A stretch of DNA of 41,358 nucleotides, taken from positions 1 through 41,358 of the forward strand of contig JASJDN010000044.1 of the NCBI GenBank assembly GCA_030065205.1. Direction: 5' to 3'. A program made the translations under genes and the position numbers. This stretch comes from Crocosphaera sp. GTDB lineage: Bacteria; Cyanobacteriota; Cyanobacteriia; Cyanobacteriales; Microcystaceae. Below the pieces are notes generated by a model that did no database searches, was not told where the DNA came from, and worked only from the letters and a program-made list of their open reading frames with translations. Below are positions 1-9,263 of the stretch, piece by piece. Position 1 is the first letter of the stretch; each line of letters starts with the position of its first letter.

Positions 1-127
1 ATCGAAGAACAACGGCATCATGATATCACTTAATGCCTTTCCATGAGTGAATGTTCACGGCATTTAAAAATGCCGAGTCGCGCTTCATCTCCTACTTAAA
101 AGATAGGAGTTTTCGCACTCCCGTGTT
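1..127. mobile_element. IS200/IS605-type element end (partial)
   Basis: Two strong consecutive stem-loops are visible: CGGCATTT-AA-AAATGCCG near 59-76, and CTCCTA...TAGGAG near 88-108. They are followed by a short GGAG...CTCC stem. Subterminal hairpins of this kind mark the ends of cyanobacterial IS200/IS605 elements, where the right end also overlaps the tnpB-associated guide RNA. The transposase itself would lie to the left, outside the window. The first 33 bases read IEEQRHHDIT and stop in one + frame, which could be a transposase tail, but I cannot confirm it. The inner border is set by where the neighbouring toxin frame loses its expected ending. The element assignment rests on pattern memory and not on a visible transposase. 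Confidence 0.45.
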
Positions 128-450
128 TTGTTATAAATCCATAAAGGTTTAATGATTCTATCTTGTTCATTCACTAAATAGATAATCCTAATTTGTCCAG
201 ATGCACCTTTTGCAAACATAATTCTTAATTTATAAAGTACCCATTCTTGAGGTAATTTTACCCCATTGGGTAATGGTTCAGAACGAGATTTATTTGCATA
301 AGGATTATTAGTCAGTTCTTCTAAATAATTGGAAATAAACTTTATAAATTCGACTTATTGAAATTTAGATTTGTATGATTTAACTAACTTGTTCAAGCTT
401 TTTTTAAATTGCCCTGTTTCTTCAATCAAGAAGGGAGTTAAGCCACTCAT
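85..450 (-). pseudogene. Broken RelE-like toxin partner of the Panacea antitoxin
   Basis: Reading starts at an ATG inside the 3' end of the antitoxin gene, behind a good AAGGAG ribosome site. It gives MSGLTPFLIEETGQFKKSLN... and hits an in-frame TAA at 355-357, after 31 codons. Without that stop the frame runs on as VEFIKFISNYLEELTNNPYA... and RIIYLVNEQDRIIKPLWIYN, which looks like a RelE/ParE-fold mRNA-interferase-type toxin. From about base 125 the frame enters the hairpins of the mobile-element end, so the natural C-terminus is replaced. Two separate lesions therefore point to a dead toxin. The gene overlap and order match two-gene toxin-antitoxin operons. The toxin family is inferred from residue pattern only. 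Confidence 0.7.
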
Positions 451-1015
451 TTACTTCTCCTTCTTGAATATACTTGGGTTTACTTTTTTCTTTCATTCCC
501 TCTTTTAAGACATGAGATAAAATTTCATTGTAATGAGGATGATCTTTTTCTATTTCTACAAGCTTTTCTTCTCCTAATGCACGCATATCTTCTAGTGAAA
601 GAGGATTTGTTGAGCTTTCTTGACTTGATAAACCAGCACGGGCTTTTTTCCAAGGAAATTCTAAGTGAGTCTTGTAACTCAAATCATAAGTATGATATTC
701 TCCAAAATATTGCCAAACTTCTTCTAAAAGTTCTCGAATTTCTTCCGTAAATTCATTCACTATATTTTGTTCTTGAGGAATGGGTAATTGCTGCGCTTCA
801 AAGTTAGAATAATAATGATAAGCAGGAGGGCAAACAGGACCATATCGCCAAGCTTGAATTTCCTCAGCGAATAAGGGTTCCTCATAAAGCGCAAGATGCA
901 AACATTGAGTGTAGTAGAGAAGCTTTTGAACCTTCATATTGGTCATTTGGTTTTCTCTACCATCCTGATACGCTCTGAGAATAAAGTATTTAGCGATGTT
1001 TTTGGGGTCAACCAT
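422..1015 (-). CDS. Panacea (DUF4065/SocA-like) antitoxin
   Basis: This 197-residue protein carries the Panacea fold signature. Its N-terminus reads ...KYFILRAYQD, then NMKVQKLLYYTQCLHLALY and AEEIQAWRYGPVCPPAYHYY, where KLQKLLYY and WxxGPVxPxxY are the family's conserved blocks. Panacea domains are known as promiscuous antitoxins that neutralise many unrelated toxins. The toxin gene follows at once on the same strand and starts within the last 30 bases of this gene, as expected of a co-translated pair. That toxin is broken, so this copy may now be an orphan antitoxin, perhaps able to neutralise a related toxin elsewhere. The gene is divergent from the kinase gene, with 130 bp of AT-rich promoter space between them. 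Confidence 0.85.
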   Translation of the reverse strand: MVDPKNIAKYFILRAYQDGRENQMTNMKVQKLLYYTQCLHLALYEEPLFAEEIQAWRYGPVCPPAYHYYSNFEAQQLPIPQEQNIVNEFTEEIRELLEEVWQYFGEYHTYDLSYKTHLEFPWKKARAGLSSQESSTNPLSLEDMRALGEEKLVEIEKDHPHYNEILSHVLKEGMKEKSKPKYIQEGEVNEWLNSLLD

Positions 1016-1148
1016 CTCTTTATTCTACCGAGTTAGTCCGTTTGTTCTATATATGTAGTGTATCCCATTTATTATAGGATTGGGATGATTATAGAATAAT
1101 TTTCGTATAATTATAAGAATTATTTAAAATCGTGCTTTAAATTTGGTT

Positions 1149-3071
1149 ATGAATACTGGGCTACCCTCTCAAACTATTATCAATCATCGTTTTAAGATTT
1201 TACGGCAACTCGGTCAAGGAAAGCTAGGAAAAACTTATTTAGCCCAAGATAGTCATCGCTTTGATGAATTGTGTATCTTACAAGAATTTGCTCCCGATGT
1301 TCAAGATAGTTCAGCCCTGAAAAAAACAGAAGAATTATTTCAACGCAAAGCTCAAATTCTTTACACCTTAGAACATCCTCAGATCCCGCGTTTTCGAGAA
1401 TTGTTTTCTTGTCAACAAGGGAAAAAAATGACCCTTTTTTTAGTACAAGATTATGTAGAAGGATTAAGCTATCGTCAACAACTAAAAGAACGATTAGCAG
1501 TAGGAAAGGTATTTACAGAAACAGAGGTAAGAGCATTTTTATTAGCGGTTTTACCCGTTCTTGATTATCTCCACGAAAAAGGGATTATTCACCGTGATAT
1601 TACCCCTGATAATATTATTACTCGTCAAGGGGATAACTTACCTGTTTTAATCGATTTTGGCAGTGTTAAACAGTTATCTACCATCGCTAATACCTACTTT
1701 AAACAACCAGAATTATTAACCACTAAAATCATACAAGTGGGTGAAGTTGGATATGCACCCCAGGAACAGATTGAACAAGGAATCGTCACTGCCAATAGTG
1801 ACTTATACGGGTTAGCAGCCACCGCTTGTGTTTTGTTGACAGGGAAAGAACCGCTAGAGTTACAAGATAACCGAGGTTCAAGCTGGAATTTGCCCTCAGA
1901 ATTAGCGATTAGTTCTGATTTAAGCCATATTTTACTGACAATGTTAGCTAACAATCCCAGCGATCGCTATCCTTCCGCCCAAGCAGTCACACAAGTCCTT
2001 ACTCAGTCTTCTCCCCAACCGCTTACTTCTCCCACTCTGGTCATCAAGTCTGCTATAATGCCTCAGACTTCTTCGCCGACAGTTGCCGTTTCCCCTAAGC
2101 AAAAAACAGAACAGAACATGACAGTAACCAACAGCAAAAATAGTCCTATTACTGGCTGTTTAGGTAAGTTATTTTTACTTTTAATGCTAATTCTAGGCTC
2201 AGGAACAATGGGATGGTGGGCAGGAAAATTATGGATTTCTCAAATCCTCAATGCTCAAGAAAATAGTCAACCAACATCTGTTTTTTCTGAGGAATCATCG
2301 ACCCCTAATATTAGTGATCAAGAGTTAGAACGCAAAACAGAAATACGCACCCGTCGTCGTCAATTAGGATTAGACCATAGTTGGTTTGTTTCAGTGGTTG
2401 ATGAACTATTTTGGGAGAAATATCCGAGTCAAAGGGATAAGATTTTGAGCAACGAAAAAAATGATTCATCTTGGAGAAATAGATGGGATGAAACCGCTAC
2501 TCAAGTGTTAGATAGTTTGGGAGCTTTGAGTTCAGATGCGTTGCGAAATATTGGCAGTTATACTCAAACTCAACGAGATATTTGGAAACAACAAGCTAAT
2601 AATTTATATTTAAGTAGTCGTGCTTTATATGATTTAGTAGATGGGCGTTTTTTTGCTGCTTTTCCTGACCAAGAAAATCGTGAGTTTATTGATAAACCTA
2701 TTGGTCAAATTTGGAATGCTATGATTATGGATACGATTGCTAACTTACAAGCAGGAGATCATTACGAAAAGATAGGAATTGAACTACAGCAAAATGGAAT
2801 GATTAAGCGACGTAAACAATTAGAATCGGGTCAAGGAAATGCTTATGTTGCTAACTTAAACGCTTACCAAAACATTACGATAAAATTAAAAGGCGATCGC
2901 AATTTACTTTTATCTATTTATTCTCCGACGGGAAGGAATAATATACTAGAAGATTCTTCAACTCATCAATGGTCAGGACAATTAATGGAAAGTGGTTATT
3001 ATGAATTTACAGTAGTTTCACAAGAGAAGAAACCGATGAATTATGAACTAACAATTACCATTGTAGATTAA
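1149..3071 (+). CDS. Membrane Ser/Thr protein kinase-like protein, beta3 Lys replaced by Gln
   Basis: A Hanks-type kinase domain fills residues ~14-280. It shows the glycine loop LGQGKLGKTY, the catalytic HRDITPDN, the metal-binding IDFG and the cyanobacterial GYAPQEQ activation segment. Where relatives read VLKEFAP, this protein reads ILQEFAP: the ATP-anchoring Lys is Gln (codon CAA at 1281-1283, one base from AAA). A Pro/Ser/Thr-rich linker leads to one membrane segment (~residues 334-360, GKLFLLLMLILGSGTMGWW). Beyond it is a ~280-residue outer region ending in a beta-rich pre-peptidase-like domain (NITIKLKGDRNLLLSIYSPT). ATG 1149 is preferred; a TTG two codons earlier is possible. The HEAT-repeat gene starts 13 bases downstream, so the two are probably co-transcribed. 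It may be a pseudokinase or a Lys-independent kinase. Confidence 0.85.
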   Translation: MNTGLPSQTIINHRFKILRQLGQGKLGKTYLAQDSHRFDELCILQEFAPDVQDSSALKKTEELFQRKAQILYTLEHPQIPRFRELFSCQQGKKMTLFLVQDYVEGLSYRQQLKERLAVGKVFTETEVRAFLLAVLPVLDYLHEKGIIHRDITPDNIITRQGDNLPVLIDFGSVKQLSTIANTYFKQPELLTTKIIQVGEVGYAPQEQIEQGIVTANSDLYGLAATACVLLTGKEPLELQDNRGSSWNLPSELAISSDLSHILLTMLANNPSDRYPSAQAVTQVLTQSSPQPLTSPTLVIKSAIMPQTSSPTVAVSPKQKTEQNMTVTNSKNSPITGCLGKLFLLLMLILGSGTMGWWAGKLWISQILNAQENSQPTSVFSEESSTPNISDQELERKTEIRTRRRQLGLDHSWFVSVVDELFWEKYPSQRDKILSNEKNDSSWRNRWDETATQVLDSLGALSSDALRNIGSYTQTQRDIWKQQANNLYLSSRALYDLVDGRFFAAFPDQENREFIDKPIGQIWNAMIMDTIANLQAGDHYEKIGIELQQNGMIKRRKQLESGQGNAYVANLNAYQNITIKLKGDRNLLLSIYSPTGRNNILEDSSTHQWSGQLMESGYYEFTVVSQEKKPMNYELTITIVD

Positions 3072-3084
3072 AGGAATTAATTTC

Positions 3085-4215
3085 ATGAATAATGCTAGGG
3101 AATTACAGCAATTTCAAACAGCAGTTTATCAGAATAAACTTGAAAATTGTGATCTAGTAAAATTAGGATTATCCTTATTAGAATCAGGAGATTTTCAACA
3201 ACGTTGGGAAGTGGCAAAATTGTTTCCCAAACTAGGAAAAAAAGTTATTGATCCTTTATTAATTATCTTAGAAAACGAAAATATTGAAGTTGAATATCGT
3301 TGGTTTATTGCCCGTATTTTATCCGAATTTAATGATATAAAAATAATTCTTGCTTTTACTCAAATACTGGAAACTACAAAAGAGGAAGAACTGTTAAATA
3401 TAGTAGCAGACGGATTAGGAAGAATAGGAATTTCTGCTGTAAAAAGCTTAGAAACCTTATTAAAAAAGGATGAATCTTCTAAATTATTAGCTGTTAAAGC
3501 ATTAGCACAAATTAGACATTCCAATACTATTGAAATGTTGTTAGAAGTGGTTAATGATTCTAACCCAGAAATTCGTGTGATCGCTTTAGAATGTTTAGGA
3601 ACTTTTCATCAAAAACAACTTATTCCTATCTTTATTCAAGCTTTAGATGATCCTGTTTCTACAGTTCGTAAAGAAGCTGTTATTGCCTTGGGAATGCAAT
3701 CAGAATTGACAAGAGAATTGAATCTAATTCAACAGTTAAAGCCATTACTTTATGACATAAATTTGGAAATTTGCCAACAAACTGCCTTGACTTTAGGACG
3801 TATTAAAAGTGATGAAGCTATTGAAGAATTATCTATTATTTTGCAGAAAGAAACAACCCCTATAGACCTAAAAAAAGAAATCATTAAAGCATTAACTTGG
3901 ACAGAATCACCTCAAGCATTAGATTGTTTAAAACAAGCATTATTTACAGAAAATACAGAAATTTGTCAAACAATTATCAATTTATTAGGAACTCAAAAAA
4001 GTGAAATTGTTAAAAATAAAGCTAGTCAAATTTTAATGGACTTCTTAGAATCAAATTATCCCATTAGTCAAGAAAAAAATATCAAGCAAGTGATTGCTGT
4101 TTCCCTAGGAGAATTAGGAAATGAAACCGCCATCGCTGTACTTAAGAAACTAGCCAATGATCCTAATAAATCCGTACAATTACACGCAATTGCAGGGTTA
4201 AAAAAGAGTAAATAG
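3085..4215 (+). CDS. HEAT-repeat protein
   Basis: This 376-residue all-helical protein is made of about ten ~30-residue HEAT/PBS-lyase-type repeats. Repeated units are visible as LLAVKALAQIRHSNTIEMLL, IRVIALECLGTFHQKQLIPI, VRKEAVIALGM and VQLHAIAGLKKSK. Such repeats form a curved scaffold for protein-protein contacts; in cyanobacteria they occur in phycobilin lyases and in signalling partners. There is no catalytic motif, signal peptide or membrane segment. A ribosome site (AAAGGA) precedes the ATG. The short gap behind the kinase gene suggests a kinase-scaffold or kinase-substrate pair. The exact partner cannot be read from sequence. Confidence 0.85.
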   Translation: MNNARELQQFQTAVYQNKLENCDLVKLGLSLLESGDFQQRWEVAKLFPKLGKKVIDPLLIILENENIEVEYRWFIARILSEFNDIKIILAFTQILETTKEEELLNIVADGLGRIGISAVKSLETLLKKDESSKLLAVKALAQIRHSNTIEMLLEVVNDSNPEIRVIALECLGTFHQKQLIPIFIQALDDPVSTVRKEAVIALGMQSELTRELNLIQQLKPLLYDINLEICQQTALTLGRIKSDEAIEELSIILQKETTPIDLKKEIIKALTWTESPQALDCLKQALFTENTEICQTIINLLGTQKSEIVKNKASQILMDFLESNYPISQEKNIKQVIAVSLGELGNETAIAVLKKLANDPNKSVQLHAIAGLKKSK

Positions 4216-4232
4216 TGATCAGTAATCAGACA

Positions 4233-4294
4233 GTAGGGTGGGCAAATCAGATATTTATTTGTGTTGCTCATGTCGAAAATTTTGCCCACCTTAC
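4233..4294. repeat. GTAGGGTGGGCA hairpin repeat, copy 1
   Basis: The outer arms GTAGGGTGGGCAAA and TTTGCCCACCTTAC pair as a 14-bp stem with one G-T position, around a ~34-base AT-rich loop. The same arms recur near 12087, 37358 and 41052, and one arm alone recurs near 36131. The copy sits just behind the HEAT-repeat gene, where it could help end transcription. Confidence 0.85.
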
Positions 4295-4316
4295 AAAATA
4301 GGTTGATGATATTATT

Positions 4317-4508
4317 TTAATCAGAACTTTTTAAGACGGTAGAGAACCATTGTTTTAAATCTTCTTCAGTTTTAAAGTCTAGTAAAGCTTCTCCTAACTC
4401 TTCTAATTGTTCAACAGATAAACCTCTAATTTCAGTTAGTAAATTATTTGAACTTGTTTATAAATTAGACAACCATTGTGTCAAATCTTCTTCGCTTTGA
4501 AAATCTAA
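4317..4508 (-). pseudogene. DUF4351-type C-terminal remnant with internal duplication
   Basis: One minus-strand frame reads LDFQSEEDLTQWLSNL, a TAA stop, then TSSNNLLTEIRGLSVEQLEE, LGEALLDFKTEEDLKQWFST and a final stop. The pattern IRGLSVEQLEELGEALLDF is the DUF4351 tail found behind Rpn-type PD-(D/E)XK nucleases of cyanobacteria. The unit LDF-x(2)-EEDL-x-QW-x-S occurs twice, on either side of the in-frame stop. This suggests a small tandem duplication followed by decay. No nuclease domain is present upstream, where the XRE antitoxin gene ends only 10 bases away. It is a relic with no expected product. Confidence 0.6.
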
Positions 4509-4518
4509 TTATGAATAA

Positions 4519-4893
4519 TTACATATCATAACTAGAAATCATATCAATATCAACATTAAGAATAGTAGCGATCGCTTGTAATATTTCTTTTGAAACTGTT
4601 TTCTTTCCACTTTCAATATCTGAGATATCAACTTTAGATATACCCCCAACTGTCTCAGCTAATTGTTGTTGAGTAAAATGGCGATATTCTCGCCAAACTT
4701 TAAGGGGATGTTCTCCATTAATTGAGATTCTTTCTACAATATCAAGGGGAAAAGATTCTTCTTGACGGGTTTTAGCTTGATCATAGACTTTAATATCAGC
4801 AAGCATTTCAGAATCTTCTAATAATTGTTGATACATCTCTACAGGGATAACTGCATAAGAATTTCCTTCTTTTTGAATAATCTCATATTTCAT
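4519..4893 (-). CDS. XRE-family helix-turn-helix antitoxin
   Basis: This 124-residue protein has an N-terminal segment like RelB/Phd-type antitoxins (IPVEMYQQLLEDSEMLADI). A C-terminal XRE helix-turn-helix follows (REYRHFTQQQLAETVGGISK, then VDISDIESGKKTVSKEILQA). Antitoxins of this design bind the toxin and repress their shared promoter. The start codon overlaps the stop of the RelE-type toxin gene by four bases (ATGA), the usual sign of translational coupling. The order toxin first, antitoxin second is that of HigBA-like modules. The gene looks intact. An unrelated DUF4351 relic lies directly downstream. Confidence 0.85.
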   Translation of the reverse strand: MKYEIIQKEGNSYAVIPVEMYQQLLEDSEMLADIKVYDQAKTRQEESFPLDIVERISINGEHPLKVWREYRHFTQQQLAETVGGISKVDISDIESGKKTVSKEILQAIATILNVDIDMISSYDM

Positions 4894-5147
4894 CGATAAA
4901 TTCCTCCCCTTGTGTCAATTTCTAAGACTAATATTCGTAGTTTTTGATCTTCTACTTCATAAATAATACGCCAATCCCCAACTCTGAGGCGATAACCACT
5001 TCTATTGACAAGTTTTTTAACATTATTGTGTGATCCATAGGGATTTTCGGCAATGATGCGTAGTTTTTCAATAATACGTTTCGCTAAATTTTGAGGCAAA
5101 CGTTGCAATTTTTTTGTAGCTGTTTTAGTCAATTCAATTTCATACAT
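4890..5147 (-). CDS. RelE/ParE-family toxin
   Basis: This is a small basic protein of 85 residues from the start MYEIELTKTATKKLQRLPQN. It then reads ...YRLRVGDWRIIYEVEDQKLR and ends in VLEIDTRGGIYR. The block YRLRVGDWRIIYEV is the RelE-fold core; such proteins cleave mRNA on the ribosome, and ParE relatives poison gyrase. An upstream ATG (MLWWN) would add five residues, but the shorter start matches the family beginning. The gene heads a two-gene operon with the XRE antitoxin. All expected core residues seem present, so the module is probably functional, in contrast to the broken toxins near both window edges. Confidence 0.88.
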   Translation of the reverse strand: MYEIELTKTATKKLQRLPQNLAKRIIEKLRIIAENPYGSHNNVKKLVNRSGYRLRVGDWRIIYEVEDQKLRILVLEIDTRGGIYR

Positions 5148-5231
5148 ATTCCACCATAGCAAATAAACAAGGCGTTTGCCGTAATGTTACAATTTTTGTT
5201 GTGCTGCTATATATATTCTTACTCCTCTTAA

Positions 5232-5268
5232 ATAAAGAAAGGATGAGCAATATTATGGTAACTCATCC
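5232..5268 (-). terminator. Rho-independent terminator of pyrG
   Basis: Read on the minus strand, GGATGAG and CTCATCC form a 7-bp stem around a 14-base loop and are followed by TTTCTTTATTT. It lies about 60 bases behind the pyrG stop codon, the expected place for its terminator. The loop is longer than usual. Confidence 0.65.
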
Positions 5269-5329
5269 TCACACCAAATATTAATGTTGATAATTTAATA
5301 ATTCTACTTTTTTAACTTCTTAAAAGTCG

Positions 5330-6952
<1,623 letters not shown>

Positions 6953-7101
6953 TTATGCAATCAACGGGATAACCAATAAAAGTATAGTCAAAGATCAAAA
7001 GACCAAAGCTAAAATAAACACATAGGGGTTAACTGTTTTTCAGGAAACTTTGTCATAATTTGGAAGAGGGAACCCTGTGATTATCAAATAATAAAATTAT
7101 C

Positions 7102-8289
7102 ATGCGTATTAAACAGTTCATTGTCTATGTAGCACTATTAATCTTAGGTGGTGGTGTCGGCGTTTGGGGAAGCCGTTATTGGACGGAAACCTCCCCCGAG
7201 GAAGCCAGTCAAACCCCCGCAGTGGTTCCCACAAATCTCAAACCGTTCCCCTTTCCTGCCAAATCTTCATCAAAAAGTAATTTAAACTTTATTGCTCAAG
7301 CTGCCCAAAAAGTCGGACCGGCGGTGGTTCGTATTGATGCAACGCGACAGGTTTCCGATCAAATGGGAGAAACCTTTGAACATCCTTTCTTTCGTCGTTT
7401 CTTCGGTAATGATATCCCCATTCCTCGAGAACATATCGAACGGGGAACCGGATCAGGCTTTATTCTGACCCCAGATGGACAGTTATTAACCAATGCTCAC
7501 GTGGTGGATGGTACCAAAGAGGTGAAAGTCACCCTCAAAGATGGTCAAGTTTATCGAGGAAAAGTGCTAGGAACCGATCCCATGACGGATGTAGCGGTGG
7601 TGAAAATCGAGGCCGACAATTTGCCCACGGTAGATATTGGTAACGCGGAGCAACTCAACCCTGGAGAATGGGCGATCGCCATTGGTAATCCTTTAGGATT
7701 AGATAATACGGTAACGGTAGGTATTATTAGCGCGTTGGGCCGTTCGAGTTCCGAGGTGGGGGTTCCGGATAAACGGGTTCGCTTCATCCAAACCGATGCT
7801 GCCATTAACCCAGGAAACTCGGGAGGGCCTCTCCTCAATGCTCAAGGCGAGGTGATCGGTATTAATACCGCCATTCGGGCCGATGCTCAAGGGTTAGGGT
7901 TTGCCATTCCCATCGAAACGGCTCAACGGGTGGCCAACCAACTCTTAACCACGGGTAAAGCAGCCCATCCCTATCTGGGTATCCACATGATCACCCTCAA
8001 CCCAGAACTCCGTAAAGAACTCAACGAAGACCAACAGTTAGGGTTTAAAGTCACCAATAATGAAGGGGTGTTAGTGGTACGGGTGGTGAACGACTCCCCG
8101 GCCCAAAAAGCAGGATTTAAACCAGGGGATATTATTCAAAAAGTGGGGGGTCAACCGGTTAGTAAAGCGGTTGAAGTACAAGAACAAGTGGAAGTTAGTA
8201 CCATTGGGGAATCTCTAATAGTTGAGGTGATTCGTAATGATAAACCCAAAACCTTGAAAGTGTTACCCGGTTCTTTCCCCACGGATTAA
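7102..8289 (+). CDS. HtrA/Deg-type serine protease (HhoA/HhoB/HtrA family)
   Basis: This 395-residue protein opens with a signal-anchor (residues ~6-22, FIVYVALLILGGGVGVW), so it works in the periplasm or at the membrane. The trypsin-like domain has the triad His133 (LLTNAHVVDG), Asp163 (DPMTDVAVVKIE) and Ser240 (NPGNSGGPLL). A single PDZ domain (~residues 291-385) carries YLGIHMITLN and GVLVVRVVNDSPAQKAGFKP. Deg proteases degrade or refold damaged envelope proteins; cyanobacteria usually carry three paralogues, and I cannot say which one this is. It is a single gene with its own upstream region. A MITE-like repeat starts about 20 bases behind the stop. Confidence 0.95.
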   Translation: MRIKQFIVYVALLILGGGVGVWGSRYWTETSPEEASQTPAVVPTNLKPFPFPAKSSSKSNLNFIAQAAQKVGPAVVRIDATRQVSDQMGETFEHPFFRRFFGNDIPIPREHIERGTGSGFILTPDGQLLTNAHVVDGTKEVKVTLKDGQVYRGKVLGTDPMTDVAVVKIEADNLPTVDIGNAEQLNPGEWAIAIGNPLGLDNTVTVGIISALGRSSSEVGVPDKRVRFIQTDAAINPGNSGGPLLNAQGEVIGINTAIRADAQGLGFAIPIETAQRVANQLLTTGKAAHPYLGIHMITLNPELRKELNEDQQLGFKVTNNEGVLVVRVVNDSPAQKAGFKPGDIIQKVGGQPVSKAVEVQEQVEVSTIGESLIVEVIRNDKPKTLKVLPGSFPTD

Positions 8290-8308
8290 GTTTAACCTCC
8301 TGCCTCCT

Positions 8309-8436
8309 TCATAGTAGTTTTCATATCAATAGACTAACGATCTCAATAAAAATTCCCCCCATACTCCCCACCCCTCCCACACTTCCCACACTCATTCAAC
8401 CGAAATATTGATACACCTAATTAAAAACTGCTATCA
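8309..8436. repeat. MITE-like palindromic element, copy A (128 bp)
   Basis: Its ends are inverted copies: TCATAGTAGTTTTCAT on the left, and TTAAAAACTGCTATCA on the right, whose complement starts TGATAGCAGTTTTTAA. Between them lies a C-rich core (CCCCACCCCTCCCACACTTC) and the conserved ATTGATACAC. A 129-bp copy in opposite orientation lies at 20971-21099 and a shorter one at 33525-33623. The right terminal repeat supplies the TGA stop codon of the converging dipeptidase gene. No reading frame is present, so movement would depend on a transposase elsewhere. Confidence 0.8.
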
Positions 8437-9120
8437 AACCCTCCCATAATAAGCCATCTCGGTTTGACTTTGCCAAGCCCACATTTGATCCCCCATAGAA
8501 AAATGCCACCATTCCCCAGGATGGCGTAAAAATCCCGCCTGAGTCATGATTTGATTGAGTAAGGCTCGTTTTTGGTGATAATTTTGTCCCATGCTATCCG
8601 TACTTTTAGCATAATAATTAGGCTGCGATCGCTCGGATAATTCGTCAATCATCCCTCCCATATCCAACAAATGACCCTGATCATCGATTAAAGTAATATC
8701 AACGGCTGCACCGGTACTATGGGGGGGAGGGGTGGCTAAATCATCACTGGGTACAGCCCAAATCTGATACACTTGCTGCCAAAGGCTTTCTTGTTGGGTT
8801 GGGGATAAGTTGTCTAGGATTAACCCCTCGTCTTTGAGTAAAGTCGTGAAGGTATAATCTACCATAAACTGTTGTACGGTGACAGGACGATAGGCATCAA
8901 AAATATGTATTTTCCACTCGGGATAGGATTGTTGTAAATAGATTTGTGCCTGTATCAGTGCTTCTATAACCTGAGAGCGTAAATAATAAGGGGATTTTTG
9001 ACCATAACCAGCACCTAACTTTTGGTAGGGGTGAGGGGTTTCTACGGAAAACTGTTCTAAAGGAATCGCAATTAAGGGTTCTCCACAATCTTGAATGGGT
9101 ATATTTTGGTAGGGTTTCAT
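8434..9120 (-). CDS. D-alanyl-D-alanine dipeptidase (VanX-like, M15D)
   Basis: This 228-residue zinc peptidase of the M15D family hydrolyses D-Ala-D-Ala in peptidoglycan turnover or D-amino-acid recycling. Visible motifs are IFDAYRPVTVQQ (~residue 73), the zinc-binding PHSTGAAVDITL with His134 and Asp141, and GEWWHFSMG with catalytic Glu203 and zinc ligand His206. VanX has SxHxxGxAxD; here the first Ser is Pro, while the metal ligands are kept. There is no signal peptide, so it is probably cytoplasmic, as in VanX. A housekeeping role is more likely than vancomycin resistance, as no VanH or VanA genes are nearby. Its last codon lies in the terminal repeat of a MITE-like element. Confidence 0.9.
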   Translation of the reverse strand: MKPYQNIPIQDCGEPLIAIPLEQFSVETPHPYQKLGAGYGQKSPYYLRSQVIEALIQAQIYLQQSYPEWKIHIFDAYRPVTVQQFMVDYTFTTLLKDEGLILDNLSPTQQESLWQQVYQIWAVPSDDLATPPPHSTGAAVDITLIDDQGHLLDMGGMIDELSERSQPNYYAKSTDSMGQNYHQKRALLNQIMTQAGFLRHPGEWWHFSMGDQMWAWQSQTEMAYYGRV

Positions 9121-9263
9121 TTAGTTATTCTGTAATTATACTTGTTTCTAAATTATATTCATCTTTAAGAAAATTTGCATAAAATTGATAATAAATCCGT
9201 AGCTTTACCATTCCTTAATAAAAAAAACATCTTTATACTGATATGTATTAGAGACGCGAAAAA

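Noticed and set aside
8434..9120. VanX-like gene as part of vancomycin resistance
   Set aside because: No VanH, VanA or VanS/R genes are nearby, and related dipeptidases are common housekeeping enzymes in cyanobacteria.
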